A stretch of DNA of 64,000 bases from Caldilineae bacterium (lineage in GTDB: Bacteria > Chloroflexota > Anaerolineae > Epilineales > Epilineaceae), in the NCBI GenBank assembly GCA_020634625.1, contig JACKBJ010000001.1, positions 124,001-188,000 of the forward strand, in the 5' to 3' direction. The translations under genes were made by a program, and so were the position numbers. This document shows, one piece after another, positions 51,913-61,600 of the stretch (within the stretch, counting starts at the first letter, position 1; the number at the start of each line of letters is the position of its first letter). The notes beneath the pieces were generated by a model. The model worked only from the letters and a program-made list of their open reading frames with translations, did no database searches and was not told the DNA's origin.

Positions 51913-52873
51913 CCGATGTCGGTGACGGGACGCGGGGAGTCGGCTCCGGCTCGCGCTCGATGGCGTCCTCCGCGTCGTCGACCACGCCGAGCTGCCGGAG
52001 CAAGCCAGGCAAGCGTCGGCGTAGCGCCAGGCCCGGCGCGGACTCTGCGAAGGGCCGGACGACCGGCTCCAGAGCCCGGATGGTCGCCGGTGCCTCCGGC
52101 TCGAGGAGCGCCCGATAGAGCCGTTGGGCGAGCGCACCCTCGTCCAGACGCCGGGTCAGCCGACCGTCCTGCGCCATCGAGACGATGCCGCTCTCCTCGG
52201 AGACCACGACCGCCACCACGTCGGCGCTGCGCGTGATGGAGATCGCCGCCAGGTGCCGGGTTCCGAGCCCGCGCGACTGCGTGGTCTGCTCACCGAGGGG
52301 AAGCACGACCCTCGCGGCGGCGATCCGGCCGTTCCGAACCACGACCGCCCCGTCGTGCAAGGGCGAGTTCGGGTAGAAGATCTGTGCGAGGAGATCCTCG
52401 CCGAGCGCGGCATCCAGGGCAACACCCCGCTCGGTGAGCTCGTCGAGCCGGCTGCCGCGCTCGATGACGATCAAGGCACCGTGGCGCTGATCCGCCAGGC
52501 GACGGGCGGCCAGGGCGATGACCGTGGCGAAGCCCGAGTCGAGGCGCTCACCCGCACGCAGGCTGAACAGTCCCGGCCGACCGAGGCGCTCGAAGGCACG
52601 GCGCAGCTCGGGTTGAAAGATGACCGGCACCGACACCAGGATGGCCGGCAGAATCGCGCGCAGGATCCCCTGAAATGCCGGAAGCTGCAGATACTGGCTC
52701 ACGACGAAGACGAACAGCACCAGGATCAGGATCCCGCGCAAGAGCTGGGCGGCTCGGGCGCCTCGGACCACGTACAACAGCCCGTAGATCAGCGCGGCGA
52801 CCAGCAGCACGTCGAGGACCTCGGAAGGGCCCATCGACAAGATGTAGATCCAGAGGTCGCTCAGCTGATTCAT
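51896..52873 (-). CDS. cdaA: Membrane diadenylate cyclase
   Basis: A 325-residue c-di-AMP synthase. Residues 1-95 hold three membrane helices (VLDVLLVAALIYGLLYVV and following), then the DisA_N/DAC domain: FQPELRRAFERLG, YPNSPLHDGAVVV with the catalytic DGA, and GLGTRHLAAISIT. The usual family RHR triad reads RHL here. A Pro/Glu-rich tail of about 70 residues extends beyond the usual end. The ATG at 52873 gives the standard short N-terminus. It lies 43 bp after argF and overlaps ybbR. Confidence 0.88.
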   Translation of the reverse strand: MNQLSDLWIYILSMGPSEVLDVLLVAALIYGLLYVVRGARAAQLLRGILILVLFVFVVSQYLQLPAFQGILRAILPAILVSVPVIFQPELRRAFERLGRPGLFSLRAGERLDSGFATVIALAARRLADQRHGALIVIERGSRLDELTERGVALDAALGEDLLAQIFYPNSPLHDGAVVVRNGRIAAARVVLPLGEQTTQSRGLGTRHLAAISITRSADVVAVVVSEESGIVSMAQDGRLTRRLDEGALAQRLYRALLEPEAPATIRALEPVVRPFAESAPGLALRRRLPGLLRQLGVVDDAEDAIEREPEPTPRVPSPTSDDLRD

Positions 52874-52916
52874 GGTGGCTCCGGGCGGCCCGGGCGGCGG
52901 CAGCGCCGCGCCAGGC

Positions 52917-53849
52917 TCAGCCCAACAGCGGGGCTCCGCCGACCAGCCAGGCCAACAGCGCCCGCTGCGCGTGGAGTCGGTTCTCGGCTTGCTCGAAGAC
53001 GCGCGCCGCGCTGCCGTCCATCGCGCCGGCGCTGATCTCTTCGCCACGATGGGCCGGCAAGCAGTGCATCACGATCACATGGGCAGACGCGCGCGCGATA
53101 CAGGCCTCGTCCAGCCGGTAGGGCAGGAACGCGGAACGGCGCGAGGCCGCTTCTTCCTCCTGGCCCATGCTGGCCCAGACGTCGGTATAGAGCACGTCGG
53201 CACCGTCGATCGCGGCGAGATCCGACGTCGACTCGACGGCGCCCCCGCTCATGCGCGCGAGCGCGGCCGCGCGCGCCAGCACCGTCGCGTCGGGACCGTA
53301 GCCTTCGGGATGGATGATGCTGACCGACATCCCCGAGAGCGCGCCGCCCAGGAGCAGCGAATGCGCCACGTTGTTGCCGTCGCCGAGGTAGGCGAGACGG
53401 CGACCGGCGAGCGAACCGAAGGTGTCGCGGACGGTGAGCAAGTCGGCCAAGCCCTGGCAAGGATGGAACCGGTCGGAGAGGCCGTTGATGACCGGGACGC
53501 TGGCCTGGGCCGCCAGCTCGACGACGTCGGCGTGTGCGAAGACCCGCGCCATCACCGCATCCACATAGCCCGAGAGCACGCGCGCGACGTCGGCGACCGC
53601 CTCGCGCTGTCCCAGACCGACCTCCGCCGGCGATAGGTAGAGCGCCTGCCCGCCGAGCTGCAGCATGGCGACATCGAAGGACACCCGCGTGCGGAGCGAC
53701 GGCTTGGTGAAGACCATCGCCAGGACCTTGCCTGCCAGCACCGGTTCGAGCCGTCCCCGACGCTGATCCTCGCGCAGCCGATCGGCCAACGTGAGCAAGG
53801 CCGCGAGCCGTTCGGGGCCAAGCTGGTCCAGGCTCAAGAAGTCCTTCAT
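52917..53849 (-). CDS. argF: Ornithine carbamoyltransferase
   Basis: A 310-residue enzyme that makes citrulline from ornithine and carbamoyl phosphate. The phosphate-binding loop is FTKPSLRTRVSFDVA; FHPCQGLADLLT binds carbamoyl phosphate; DVWASMGQE and MHCLPAHRGEEI (with the ornithine-site Cys) mark OTC rather than aspartate carbamoyltransferase. No other arginine gene is nearby; it heads the run with cdaA, ybbR and the DUF3524 gene. The ribosome-binding site is weak. Confidence 0.93.
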   Translation of the reverse strand: MKDFLSLDQLGPERLAALLTLADRLREDQRRGRLEPVLAGKVLAMVFTKPSLRTRVSFDVAMLQLGGQALYLSPAEVGLGQREAVADVARVLSGYVDAVMARVFAHADVVELAAQASVPVINGLSDRFHPCQGLADLLTVRDTFGSLAGRRLAYLGDGNNVAHSLLLGGALSGMSVSIIHPEGYGPDATVLARAAALARMSGGAVESTSDLAAIDGADVLYTDVWASMGQEEEAASRRSAFLPYRLDEACIARASAHVIVMHCLPAHRGEEISAGAMDGSAARVFEQAENRLHAQRALLAWLVGGAPLLG

Positions 53850-53901
53850 GTCCAGGTCCGTTCGGGCATGGGCGGCAGGCTCGACGACGCCTCAGCGCCG
53901 C

Positions 53902-53931
53902 AGTATAGTGCTCGCGCGCGGCCGGGAGCAA
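53902..53931 (-). promoter_or_regulatory. Promoter of the argF-cdaA run
   Basis: TTGCTC (53926-53931 on the minus strand), an 18-bp spacer and TATACT (53902-53907). Predicted leader of about 45 nt. Confidence 0.55.
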
Positions 53932-53961
53932 GCCCGGCTCGAGCCAGCTTCCGCTCGGCGC

Positions 53962-54861
53962 TCAAGCGCCCCGCGACAGTCCGATCGCGGCGACCAGCAT
54001 GGCGAGCATCGTCATGCCCTGCGTTGCGTGAAAGACCCAGCGCGACCGGCCGGTGTCGAGCTCGACCTGATAGGGCCACTGCAGCACGAACAGCATCGCG
54101 ACGCAGGCAGTCGCGACCGGGCTGCCCGTACCTGCCAGCGTGGCCAGTCCGAGCAGCTGCCCGGCGACGATCTGCTGCCGCCGCGTCGTGCCAAACGGCC
54201 CGTCGCGATCGGCGATCGACGCGCGGTAGACGATGGCGAAGGCCGCGAAGAGCATGGCGGCCGGCCAGACGCTCAGCCACCAGTGCGCCAGGTCGAGCAG
54301 GTTGCCGGCGGCCACCTGTAGGTTGGCATCGATGCGAGCGCCGCCGCCGGTGACCCGCCATGCGATGATGGCGGGACACCAGATCTCGGCCATGCCGCGT
54401 TCCCATCCATCCCGAGCCGGCAGTCGACCGCGCCGCAACACGCTGAGGACCCAGGCGGCCAGCACCGCGACCATGGCCACCATCGCGCCGGGCTCGAGCG
54501 TCCAGAGCAGCGCCGCGACCAGGAGCAGCTGCCAGCCGGCCCCCTGGCGCAGGGCCGGCGCGAAACGCGCCAGCCGCGCCGTGGGTCGCGGCAGGGGAAC
54601 CGAATCGATGCCGGCCGGGTCGATCAGATCGCGCCAGAGTCGACCCAGCAGCGGAACCGCGACGAACCAGGCCACCACCAGCCGCGCCATCAGATCGAGG
54701 TCCGGCCAGCCGGGTCCGGACGCCAGGCTGCCGCAGACGAAGGCCCAGGTGGCACCGAGGACGTAGCGATTGGGCCGCCAGGCGAATCGGATGTCGAGCG
54801 ATGGGTCCGCCGGTGCGAACGCGGCGTCCGATGCCCGCTCCGTCCGCTCCCGACTAGCCAC
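53962..54861 (-). CDS. Multi-pass membrane protein, unknown
   Basis: A 299-residue protein with about seven to eight hydrophobic segments (VLGATWAFVCGSLAS, LVVAWFVAVPLLGRLW, LLLVAALLWTLEPGAMVAMVAVLAAWVL and others). The GTG start at 54861 overlaps the bactofilin-like gene's stop by 8 bp, so translation is probably coupled. I do not recognise a family; no UbiA-type DxxxD motif is present. Its position suggests a role with the sigma/anti-sigma/bactofilin unit. Confidence 0.6.
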   Translation of the reverse strand: MASRERTERASDAAFAPADPSLDIRFAWRPNRYVLGATWAFVCGSLASGPGWPDLDLMARLVVAWFVAVPLLGRLWRDLIDPAGIDSVPLPRPTARLARFAPALRQGAGWQLLLVAALLWTLEPGAMVAMVAVLAAWVLSVLRRGRLPARDGWERGMAEIWCPAIIAWRVTGGGARIDANLQVAAGNLLDLAHWWLSVWPAAMLFAAFAIVYRASIADRDGPFGTTRRQQIVAGQLLGLATLAGTGSPVATACVAMLFVLQWPYQVELDTGRSRWVFHATQGMTMLAMLVAAIGLSRGA

Positions 54862-56344
54862 CGGCCACCATCGCCCGCGCTCCCATGACCCAGCGCTCGG
54901 CCAGCTCGAGATCGATCGGCAACACGCCTTGCGCCGCGACCAGCTCGACGATCCGCGCCGGGCTGGCCTGGGCCAGAGCCGGCAGGTCGGCGATGCCCGC
55001 CTCGGCCAGGAGCCCGGCGTAGATCGGCGTGATGCCCGCGACCTGTCGCAACACGGCGATGGGATCGGGTTGCGCGGGTGCGCTGGCCATCGGTTGGCTT
55101 GGCTCGCCATCCGGCGTGTGGCTCGGCTCGGCCGGTTGCCGCGCGGGAGGCGGCGACGCCGGGATGGGCGTTGCCGGGAGCTCCTCGATCGCGGGCCTGG
55201 CTTCCCCCGGCCAGGCTCCGCTCGGCACGGGTGCCTCGCGAGCACCGCCCTCGGATGGCCCGGAGGCCTCCGGTTGGGCCGCGCCCCATCGACGACGCCC
55301 AAGCAAGGTCAGCAGGCCGGCACCCAGCGGCCAGGCCAGGAGCAAGGCGAGCGGCAGCAGGGCCCCGCAGAATCCGACCAGGCTGCTGAAGGCGATCATG
55401 AGCAGGCTGCCGATCAAGACCGCCAGGAAGCCAGCGCCCAGACCGGCGCGGCCGCTGCGTCCAGCAGCCGGCCAGAGACGCCGCCCGATGAGCTCACCCA
55501 CCCCCACGACGCCGACCGCCAATGCCCCCAGATAGAGGAAGACGGGCAGCACGAGCAGGGCCAGAAAGGGCAGCAACACGAGCGACAGCAGGCCGAGGAA
55601 CAGGGTCATCGCGCCGGACCCGGAGGCCGCGTCACGCACGTTGTCGAGGGCCTCGGGTATGACCTGAACGGCAAGCGCACCGAAGACCACTGCGAAGCCG
55701 ACCATCGCCAGGATCCACTTCAGCGCATCCAGCCAGCGTCGACCGCTCGTGCCCGACGCGTCGGCGACGCCGTGCACCACGGCCCCCTCGGAGCGGTCGA
55801 TCTCGCCGGTCGCGCGCACGTCGCCCTGCACATTGGCGCCGCGCTCGAGGACCAGGTCGCCATCGGTGGTCACGCCGCCACCGACGATCCCCGAGACCGT
55901 GACATCGCCGCCGGCCGCGATGCTCCCGTCGACGCGCCCGGCCACGGTCACCTGGCCCCGGAGCGCCGCCAGATCGCCGAGCACGGAGCCCGAGACCGTT
56001 GCGTCGCCGCCGAGAGCCGCCGCGTCGCCCATCACCTGTCCGCCGATCTCGAGGTCTCGACCGACGGCCACGTCGCCCATGACCACGCCGCTGAGGCGCG
56101 CGCTGCCCAAGGGGACGTTGACGCTTCCCCCGACGGTCGCGCCCTGCTCGAGATAGAGGCTGCCGCCCATCACGAACAGGTCGCAGGCGAGCTCCCGACC
56201 GGATTCGATGGTGACGTCACCCAGCCATTCGAAGCACTCGTCCTCGGCCTGGGCCGCAACCGACCGGGGGACCGCGGCCAGGAGCAGCAGGCCGAGAAGG
56301 AAGGCCCCCATCCAAGGGCCGAAGGGGGATCTGCTTCGCTTCAC
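54854..56344 (-). CDS. Bactofilin-like membrane protein with C-terminal helix-hairpin-helix domain
   Basis: A 496-residue protein starting at GTG with TAGGAG 8 nt upstream. After a signal peptide (FLLGLLLLAAVPRSVAAQA), residues about 40-205 are bactofilin-like rungs: VGRDLEIGGQVMGDAAALGG, VTVAGRVDGSIAAGGDVTVS. About five membrane helices follow (about 220-375). A P/A/E-rich linker leads to a domain at about 425-490, VAGITPIYAGLLAEAGIADL, like DUF4332/helix-hairpin-helix folds that bind nucleic acid or proteins. The layout is that of the 38.8-kb paralogue plus this extra domain. It is the third gene behind the ECF sigma factor. Confidence 0.75.
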   Translation of the reverse strand: MKRSRSPFGPWMGAFLLGLLLLAAVPRSVAAQAEDECFEWLGDVTIESGRELACDLFVMGGSLYLEQGATVGGSVNVPLGSARLSGVVMGDVAVGRDLEIGGQVMGDAAALGGDATVSGSVLGDLAALRGQVTVAGRVDGSIAAGGDVTVSGIVGGGVTTDGDLVLERGANVQGDVRATGEIDRSEGAVVHGVADASGTSGRRWLDALKWILAMVGFAVVFGALAVQVIPEALDNVRDAASGSGAMTLFLGLLSLVLLPFLALLVLPVFLYLGALAVGVVGVGELIGRRLWPAAGRSGRAGLGAGFLAVLIGSLLMIAFSSLVGFCGALLPLALLLAWPLGAGLLTLLGRRRWGAAQPEASGPSEGGAREAPVPSGAWPGEARPAIEELPATPIPASPPPARQPAEPSHTPDGEPSQPMASAPAQPDPIAVLRQVAGITPIYAGLLAEAGIADLPALAQASPARIVELVAAQGVLPIDLELAERWVMGARAMVAGG

Positions 56345-56371
56345 GATGGATCTCCTAGCGGTGCGGCGGGA

Positions 56372-56914
56372 TCAGGAGCGGCGTGTGCTCGAGCGCGCGG
56401 GAGCCGTACGGGGAAGCACGAGCGCGGCAAACCATAGCATTGCCAACGCCGCGGCCAGGAGCCCATATAGGAGCCATGCCTGACCGCTGCCGGCTACTAT
56501 AGCCCCCAGTCCGTCCAGAAAGGAAATCGTCCCGGGCACCAGACCGCGCCCCAGTGTGGTTGCCGCGGCGAGCCGGCCAGGCCCGGGAAGGCCGTCCACG
56601 ACACCCGCGATCGCCGAGGCCAAACCACCGACCGCCGCAAGGATGGCGAGGATGCCGAGCAGACGGCGTTGCCAGGCCGGGGCACGTCGCGACTCTTCGG
56701 CGATCCGGGCCAAGGCCCGCGATCCGAAGTTGGGCGGGGGCTCGACCAGGCGCTCGGCGCGAAGCAGACCCTCGAGCGCCTCGAGCTTCCGCCACTCATG
56801 CCGACAGGCTTCACAGCCGAGCAGGTGCGTCTCGAAGCCGGCCTCGTCGACCTGGCCTTCGGCGGCGTTGTCCAGCGCCTCGGCCATCAGCTCGCAAGCG
56901 TCATCGCATGGCAT
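56372..56914 (-). CDS. Zinc-finger anti-sigma factor
   Basis: A 180-residue protein whose ATG lies 28 bp inside the end of the sigma gene. The N-terminus has CDDACELMAEALDN and THLLGCEACRHEWRKLE, the His-x3-Cys-x2-Cys zinc motif of zf-HC2 anti-sigma factors such as RsrA/ChrR-type. Two membrane helices follow (LLGILAILAAVGGLASAIAG and WLLYGLLAAALAMLWFAALV). It should hold the adjacent sigma factor at the membrane until a signal releases it. Confidence 0.85.
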   Translation of the reverse strand: MPCDDACELMAEALDNAAEGQVDEAGFETHLLGCEACRHEWRKLEALEGLLRAERLVEPPPNFGSRALARIAEESRRAPAWQRRLLGILAILAAVGGLASAIAGVVDGLPGPGRLAAATTLGRGLVPGTISFLDGLGAIVAGSGQAWLLYGLLAAALAMLWFAALVLPRTAPARSSTRRS

Positions 56915-57540
56915 CGCATCAACCCTCCCGTCGTATGAGCGGCCAGAGCCGGCTTGCGGTCCTGCTCCCGATCGGCGGAACCCGCATGTGGAAAGTCGGA
57001 ATCCTGGGCCAAGACCTCCGCCAGCTGGCGGCGTGCGCGATGCAGCCGGCTCTTGACCGCGGAGACGCTGGTATCGGTCACCTCGGCGATCTCGGCATAG
57101 CCCAGGTCGTGCCAATAGCGCAGGACCACCACCAACCGATCGGTGTCCGGCAAGCTCGTCAAGAGCCGCTCGACGCGGTCGGCCCGATCGGAACGCTCGG
57201 CCGACTGCTCGGGATCCGGCACGTTGGCCGGGATGGCGCGCCAGGCTGGCAGGCCATCCAACGAGATCTCCTGCATGCGCCGCCGCCGCAGCCGATCGAT
57301 GCAGTGATGCGCGGTGATCGATAGGACCCAGGTCGAAAACGGGCGTGCCGGATCGTAGCTCGCCAGCGCGCGATAGGCCTTCAAGAAGGCCTCCTGCGCC
57401 GCATCCTCGGCATCACCGGCGCTGCCGAGCATGCGATAGGCCAGGCTGAAGACGGGACGCTGATAGGCCTCGACCAGATGGCCGAAGGCCTGATCGTCTC
57501 CGGCGCGCGCTGCAGCGATCCAGGCGCTCTCGTCACTCAT
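56887..57540 (-). CDS. ECF-family RNA polymerase sigma factor
   Basis: A 217-residue sigma-E-type factor. Region 2 is at about 10-85 (HLVEAYQRPVFSLAYRMLGS, DAEDAAQEAFLKAYRALASY, FSTWVLSITAHHCIDRLRRR) and region 4 at about 125-180 (LLTSLPDTDRLVVVLRYWHD, YAEIAEVTDTSVSAVKSRLH). ATG at 57540 follows AAGGAGAGG by 8 nt. It overlaps its anti-sigma gene. The C-terminal 30 residues extend beyond the normal end. The likely regulon includes its own run. Confidence 0.92.
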   Translation of the reverse strand: MSDESAWIAAARAGDDQAFGHLVEAYQRPVFSLAYRMLGSAGDAEDAAQEAFLKAYRALASYDPARPFSTWVLSITAHHCIDRLRRRRMQEISLDGLPAWRAIPANVPDPEQSAERSDRADRVERLLTSLPDTDRLVVVLRYWHDLGYAEIAEVTDTSVSAVKSRLHRARRQLAEVLAQDSDFPHAGSADREQDRKPALAAHTTGGLMRCHAMTLAS

Positions 57541-57615
57541 GTCGGTTCCTCTCCTTCGACAGATGCCAGGCCCTACGCATCGCGCGGCCGACGGGTTGCA
57601 CCGTCGCTCGCCGGT

Positions 57616-57644
57616 TTGCCCCTGCCGCCTGGCCTCTCTAGAAT
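57616..57644 (+). promoter_or_regulatory. Promoter of the small gene at 57.7 kb
   Basis: TTGCCC (57616-57621), a 17-bp spacer and TAGAAT (57639-57644); predicted start near 57651. Confidence 0.45.
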
Positions 57645-57665
57645 CGGCGCCGGGGGGTGAGCGCG

Positions 57666-57872
57666 ATGAACTCGGATCGGATCCTGCTCGACTATACCGG
57701 AACCTACGGCGGTCGCGCATCTCGCGACGAGATCCTGCGCGCGCTCAAGGAAGCGCTGGCGCTCGTCGAACAGACGCCCGGCGAGGCGCAGCTGTCCTGC
57801 GCCGGGCTGCGCATCGAGCTGCTCGACGCCGGCGGCGCGGCGCCGGCTCAGGATCAAGGCGTGGCGCCCTGA
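57666..57872 (+). CDS. Small hypothetical protein
   Basis: A 68-residue protein from the ATG at 57666, with GGGGGGTGAG just upstream. It opens MNSDRILLDYTGTYGGRASR, has an amphipathic helix (DEILRALKEALALVEQTPG) and a short strand (RIELLD). Divergent from the sigma factor gene and convergent with the DsbA-like gene, overlapping its end by 19 bp. No family is recognised; the ribosome-binding site and promoter support it. Confidence 0.5.
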   Translation: MNSDRILLDYTGTYGGRASRDEILRALKEALALVEQTPGEAQLSCAGLRIELLDAGGAAPAQDQGVAP

Positions 57873-58681
57873 CCCAGATCCTGCTGATAGAGTCGGAACA
57901 GGCGATCCCAATCCGCGATCTCGATCGCGCCCTGCGTCTTGCGTCCGTTGATGAGATAGGTCGGCGTTCCCTCGAAGCCTTGCGCATAGGCGAAGGCGGC
58001 CGAGGCGTCGATCCGGTCTCGATGGCGACCGGATCGAAAACAGCTGCCGAAGGCCTCGGGGTCCAAGCCCTCCTCGCCGGCCAGGCGCTCGAGGTTCTCG
58101 GGATCCAGCGGCTGGGCGCTGGTGCCACCCGCCATCGCGAACACGGCATCGTGGTAGCTCCAGAATCGCCCTTGCTCGCCCGCGCAATGGGCGGCTCTGG
58201 CCGCATCGATCGAGCGATCCCCGCGGATCGCGAAGTCTCGAAACACCACGCGAACGAAACCCTGCGCCAACCAGGTCTGCTTGAGCCAAGGCAGCACGAC
58301 GGTGGCGAACTGGCGGCAGTTGGGACACTGGTAGTCCGAGAACTCGACGATGGTCACCGGCGCGTCGGCCGCTCCGATGAAGGGATCGCCCTCGGGCGTC
58401 ACGCCGGTCCCCGGCTCGACCGATCCCCCGGACACGGGATCGGCTGGCGTGATCGCGACGTTGTCGGCCGGCGCCGCGTCAACCGGAAGGGCCGTCGCCG
58501 CGGTGCCGACCGCACCCGCCATCGGGGCGAGCCCCCGCTCGCGGGCGATCAACAACCAGGTCGTGCCCCCGGCGAGCAGCACCAGGGCCAGGAATCCCAG
58601 CAGCAGACCGGGACCGATCACGATCGCGGAGTCCTTGCCAGCGCCCCGGGACGCGGCCTTGACCGGCTTGCTTCGGCTCAT
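57854..58681 (-). CDS. Membrane-anchored DsbA-like thioredoxin
   Basis: A 275-residue protein with one membrane helix (AIVIGPGLLLGFLALVLLAG, about 17-40), an A/P/G-rich linker, and a DsbA/thioredoxin_4 domain from about residue 95. The active site is QCPNCRQF, and the cis-Pro loop is FEGTPTYLINGRKT. DsbA-type proteins form or isomerise disulfides in exported proteins. Its ATG overlaps the glycoside-hydrolase-like gene's stop (ATGA), so it may serve the Cys-containing secreted proteins encoded before it. Confidence 0.88.
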   Translation of the reverse strand: MSRSKPVKAASRGAGKDSAIVIGPGLLLGFLALVLLAGGTTWLLIARERGLAPMAGAVGTAATALPVDAAPADNVAITPADPVSGGSVEPGTGVTPEGDPFIGAADAPVTIVEFSDYQCPNCRQFATVVLPWLKQTWLAQGFVRVVFRDFAIRGDRSIDAARAAHCAGEQGRFWSYHDAVFAMAGGTSAQPLDPENLERLAGEEGLDPEAFGSCFRSGRHRDRIDASAAFAYAQGFEGTPTYLINGRKTQGAIEIADWDRLFRLYQQDLGQGATP

Positions 58682-61600
58682 CGGACAGCGCTCCTTTGCG
58701 ATGGCGCGGCATCGGCCGGCGCGGATCCATCCGGCAGGGTGCCCGACGGCACGCCGATCGACAGATTGTCGAGCCAGGCCTGGCTGGGATCGACCGCATC
58801 GGGCTGGAAGAGGTTGAGGATGATCTCGACGCGCCGTCCGGACCAAGCCGAGAGGTCGTAGTCGAAGGAACGCCAGCTCGAGCCCGTGTCCTCGGCCAGG
58901 GGCCGCTCGCGCGTCAGGTAGCTGGCGGGTCGATCGGAGCGTTCGTCGTCGACGACGATGACCTCGAGCCGATCGCGTCGCCGACAACCCGTCGCGTCAC
59001 AGTTGAGGCGACCGTCGATGCGGTAGCGTCCCGAGAAGGTCGGTGAGCCCATGGGCAGGCGCAGGACCTGGCTCAGCGTGCTGTTGCCCCCCCCGCCGAG
59101 CTCCGGCTGACCCACGAACGCGGCGCCGAGGACGGCCGCCGCGCGGCCGCTGAAGGCCGCGTCGGGACCGGCCGCCCGTGCCGGCGCGCTGCCGCTCAGC
59201 CGCCAGGATGTCAAGGCGTCCGCCGCTTCGAAGTCGGCGTTGACGATCGCATTGGGCGCGTAGGGCAGACGAATCTCGAGCCCGCGCGCGATCGGCTGGT
59301 CGGGCCAGAGGCCGAATCCGACCGCCGCGGCACCGATTTCCAGCGCGCCGGCCCCGCAGATGGCCTCGCCCAGGCCGGCCTCGATTCGAACCTGCCCGCC
59401 GTCGGGCAGGCGTGCCTGCAACCACCAGCGCGCGCCAGGCCCGGCGGGAACCGGCACGCCCTTCGGCCCAAGGACGCGGGCGACGAGCGGCGCGCAGTCC
59501 GGCTCGGTCGCAGGACCGAGCGCCTGGTTCCGCAGCAGCGTCGGCAGCCAGAGCCGTCCGGCCTCCGGTGTCGGCGCAACCGTCGCGCTGCCCGCCTCTC
59601 GGCTCGGCGTGGCCGAAGCCGGCCCCGGACCGAGGGCGGTCGGCGTCGGGCTCGGCGGGACGCGCGTCGCCGTCGGCGGCGTCGGGCTGGGGCTCGTAGG
59701 CGTTGGCGCCGTCGGCGGGGTCGCGCTGGGCGGTTCCGGGCTGGGACCGGGCCCATCGACGAGGGTCCAGGCCTGGGGCTCGCCCGGCAGCGTGGACCAG
59801 TTTCCGGCCCGGTCGCTGGCGCGCGCCGCGAAGGCATAGCGACGGCCGGGCCGGCCCTCGAAACGCCAGCCGGCGGTGCCGCTCAGGCGATCGGCCGGCC
59901 AGTCGCGCGCCTCGCCGACCGGCTGCCAATCGGGCGGGTCGCCGGGTGACCAGCCCTCGCTGACGAAGACCTGGTAGGCGCCGATCCCGGTGCCGCCATC
60001 GGCGGCGTCGACCACCAGGTCCAGGCCCGGATCGGCCGAGCGCTCGGGCAAGCCCTGGACCTGCGCGCGGAACGGCGCGTAGGCGTCACGCTCGACCAGG
60101 ATCAGCGGCCGCCCCGCCATCACCGGCGACTGGTTGCCCGGGTTGTTGCGGTTGGTCGTGCCCGGCAAAGTCAGCAAGTGCTTGCCGCCGACGGGCGCCA
60201 CCTGCCGACTGGTCAGAGCGCCGTCCGCATCCAGCGCATGGATGCTCGCCTCGGGGCCGGTGGCGAAGAGCTCCACTTGCTGTTCGGCCCGCAGCCAGTT
60301 CCAGACCAGCTGCACCCGCGAGTCGGGCGGGCGGTAGAACAGCAGACGCTGGCTGAAGTTCGCATCGCGCGGTGGTCGCCAGAGCAGCTCGGCGCCGGAC
60401 AGCTCGCGGCTGGCCAGGGCCAAGGCGGCATAGGCCGGCCGAGGCACGCCGGCCAGGCGAGGATCGAGGCGCCAGCAGGCCTGGCCCTCGGGCGGCGTCC
60501 AGCACTGGTTGCTGGCATGGTTGCGCACCAGGCCGAAGGCGTCATAGCTCGACGGTCCGTTGCCGCAGTCGTCGTACAGCTGAAACAGGATCTGCACCTG
60601 GACCCGCGAGGCCAGGCCCTCGGCCAAGGCCTGCCAGACGTAGCCGGCCTGCTCCGGCGCGCTGGCCCGCCAGGGACTGGTCGGGTCCCAGCAGGGGCCG
60701 GGATGCTCCGACCAGATCGGAACCCCCATCTCGGTGACCCAGATCGGCTTCTCGGGCAGGCCTCGACCGGCGAGCAGACGCCGCGCCTGAGCCGGGCCGG
60801 TGACCAGCAGGTTGGGATAGACATACCAGTGCCAGGCGGCCGCGTCGAAGTACCAGGCATGGCGCCGAACCAGCGGGCTCTGCCCCGCGCGGGCCACCAG
60901 GGCGTCCAGGAAGGCGTTGTACCAGGTGCCGGCGCTCGCGTCGTCGGCGATCCCGCCATGCAGCACGATCGCGCCCGGGTCGATCCAGTGGATCACCAGG
61001 TAGGCAACCTCCAGGTAGCGCGCGAACTGCGCCGGGCTGCCGCTCCAGAAATGGGCCAGGTTGGGCTCGTTGCCGATCTCCCAGGTGCGAACGCCGGAAT
61101 CGCTGGGCCAGCCCATCGCGCGCGCCAGCTCGCCGCCGGGGCCGTAGCGCGTCACGCTGGCCGCGACGAAGCGGGCCCAGGGATGGTCCGGATTGACCCG
61201 CAGCGCCAGGGCCGGATCGTCGGTGGTCCCGGCGGCGCCGATGAAGATCGGTCGGTCGAGGCCGCTGGGCGGCGCCGCTTCGGGGCGTAGGGGCGGCTCG
61301 GCCTCGAGGCCGCTACGCAGGCCAAAGGGATCCGGACCGCGCAGCAGCGCCGAGCGGCCGTGGCCGGCGACCGGAGTCATGGCGGGACGCACCGCCGACT
61401 GCCCCGCAAGGATCGTGGAATGGAATCCAGGCGTGCCCTGGAGGATGGCCAGGGTGCGCAGGCCAGCGGCCCGGTCGCGCTGGACGATCCCGTCCGAGAC
61501 CTGCCAGTCGTAGGCGCCTGGCGTGGTCTCGATCATGTCCCAATACAGCGACCAGCGGTTCCAGCCGCTGCCGGCCGCCGCCGCCTTGCCGTAGCGATCC

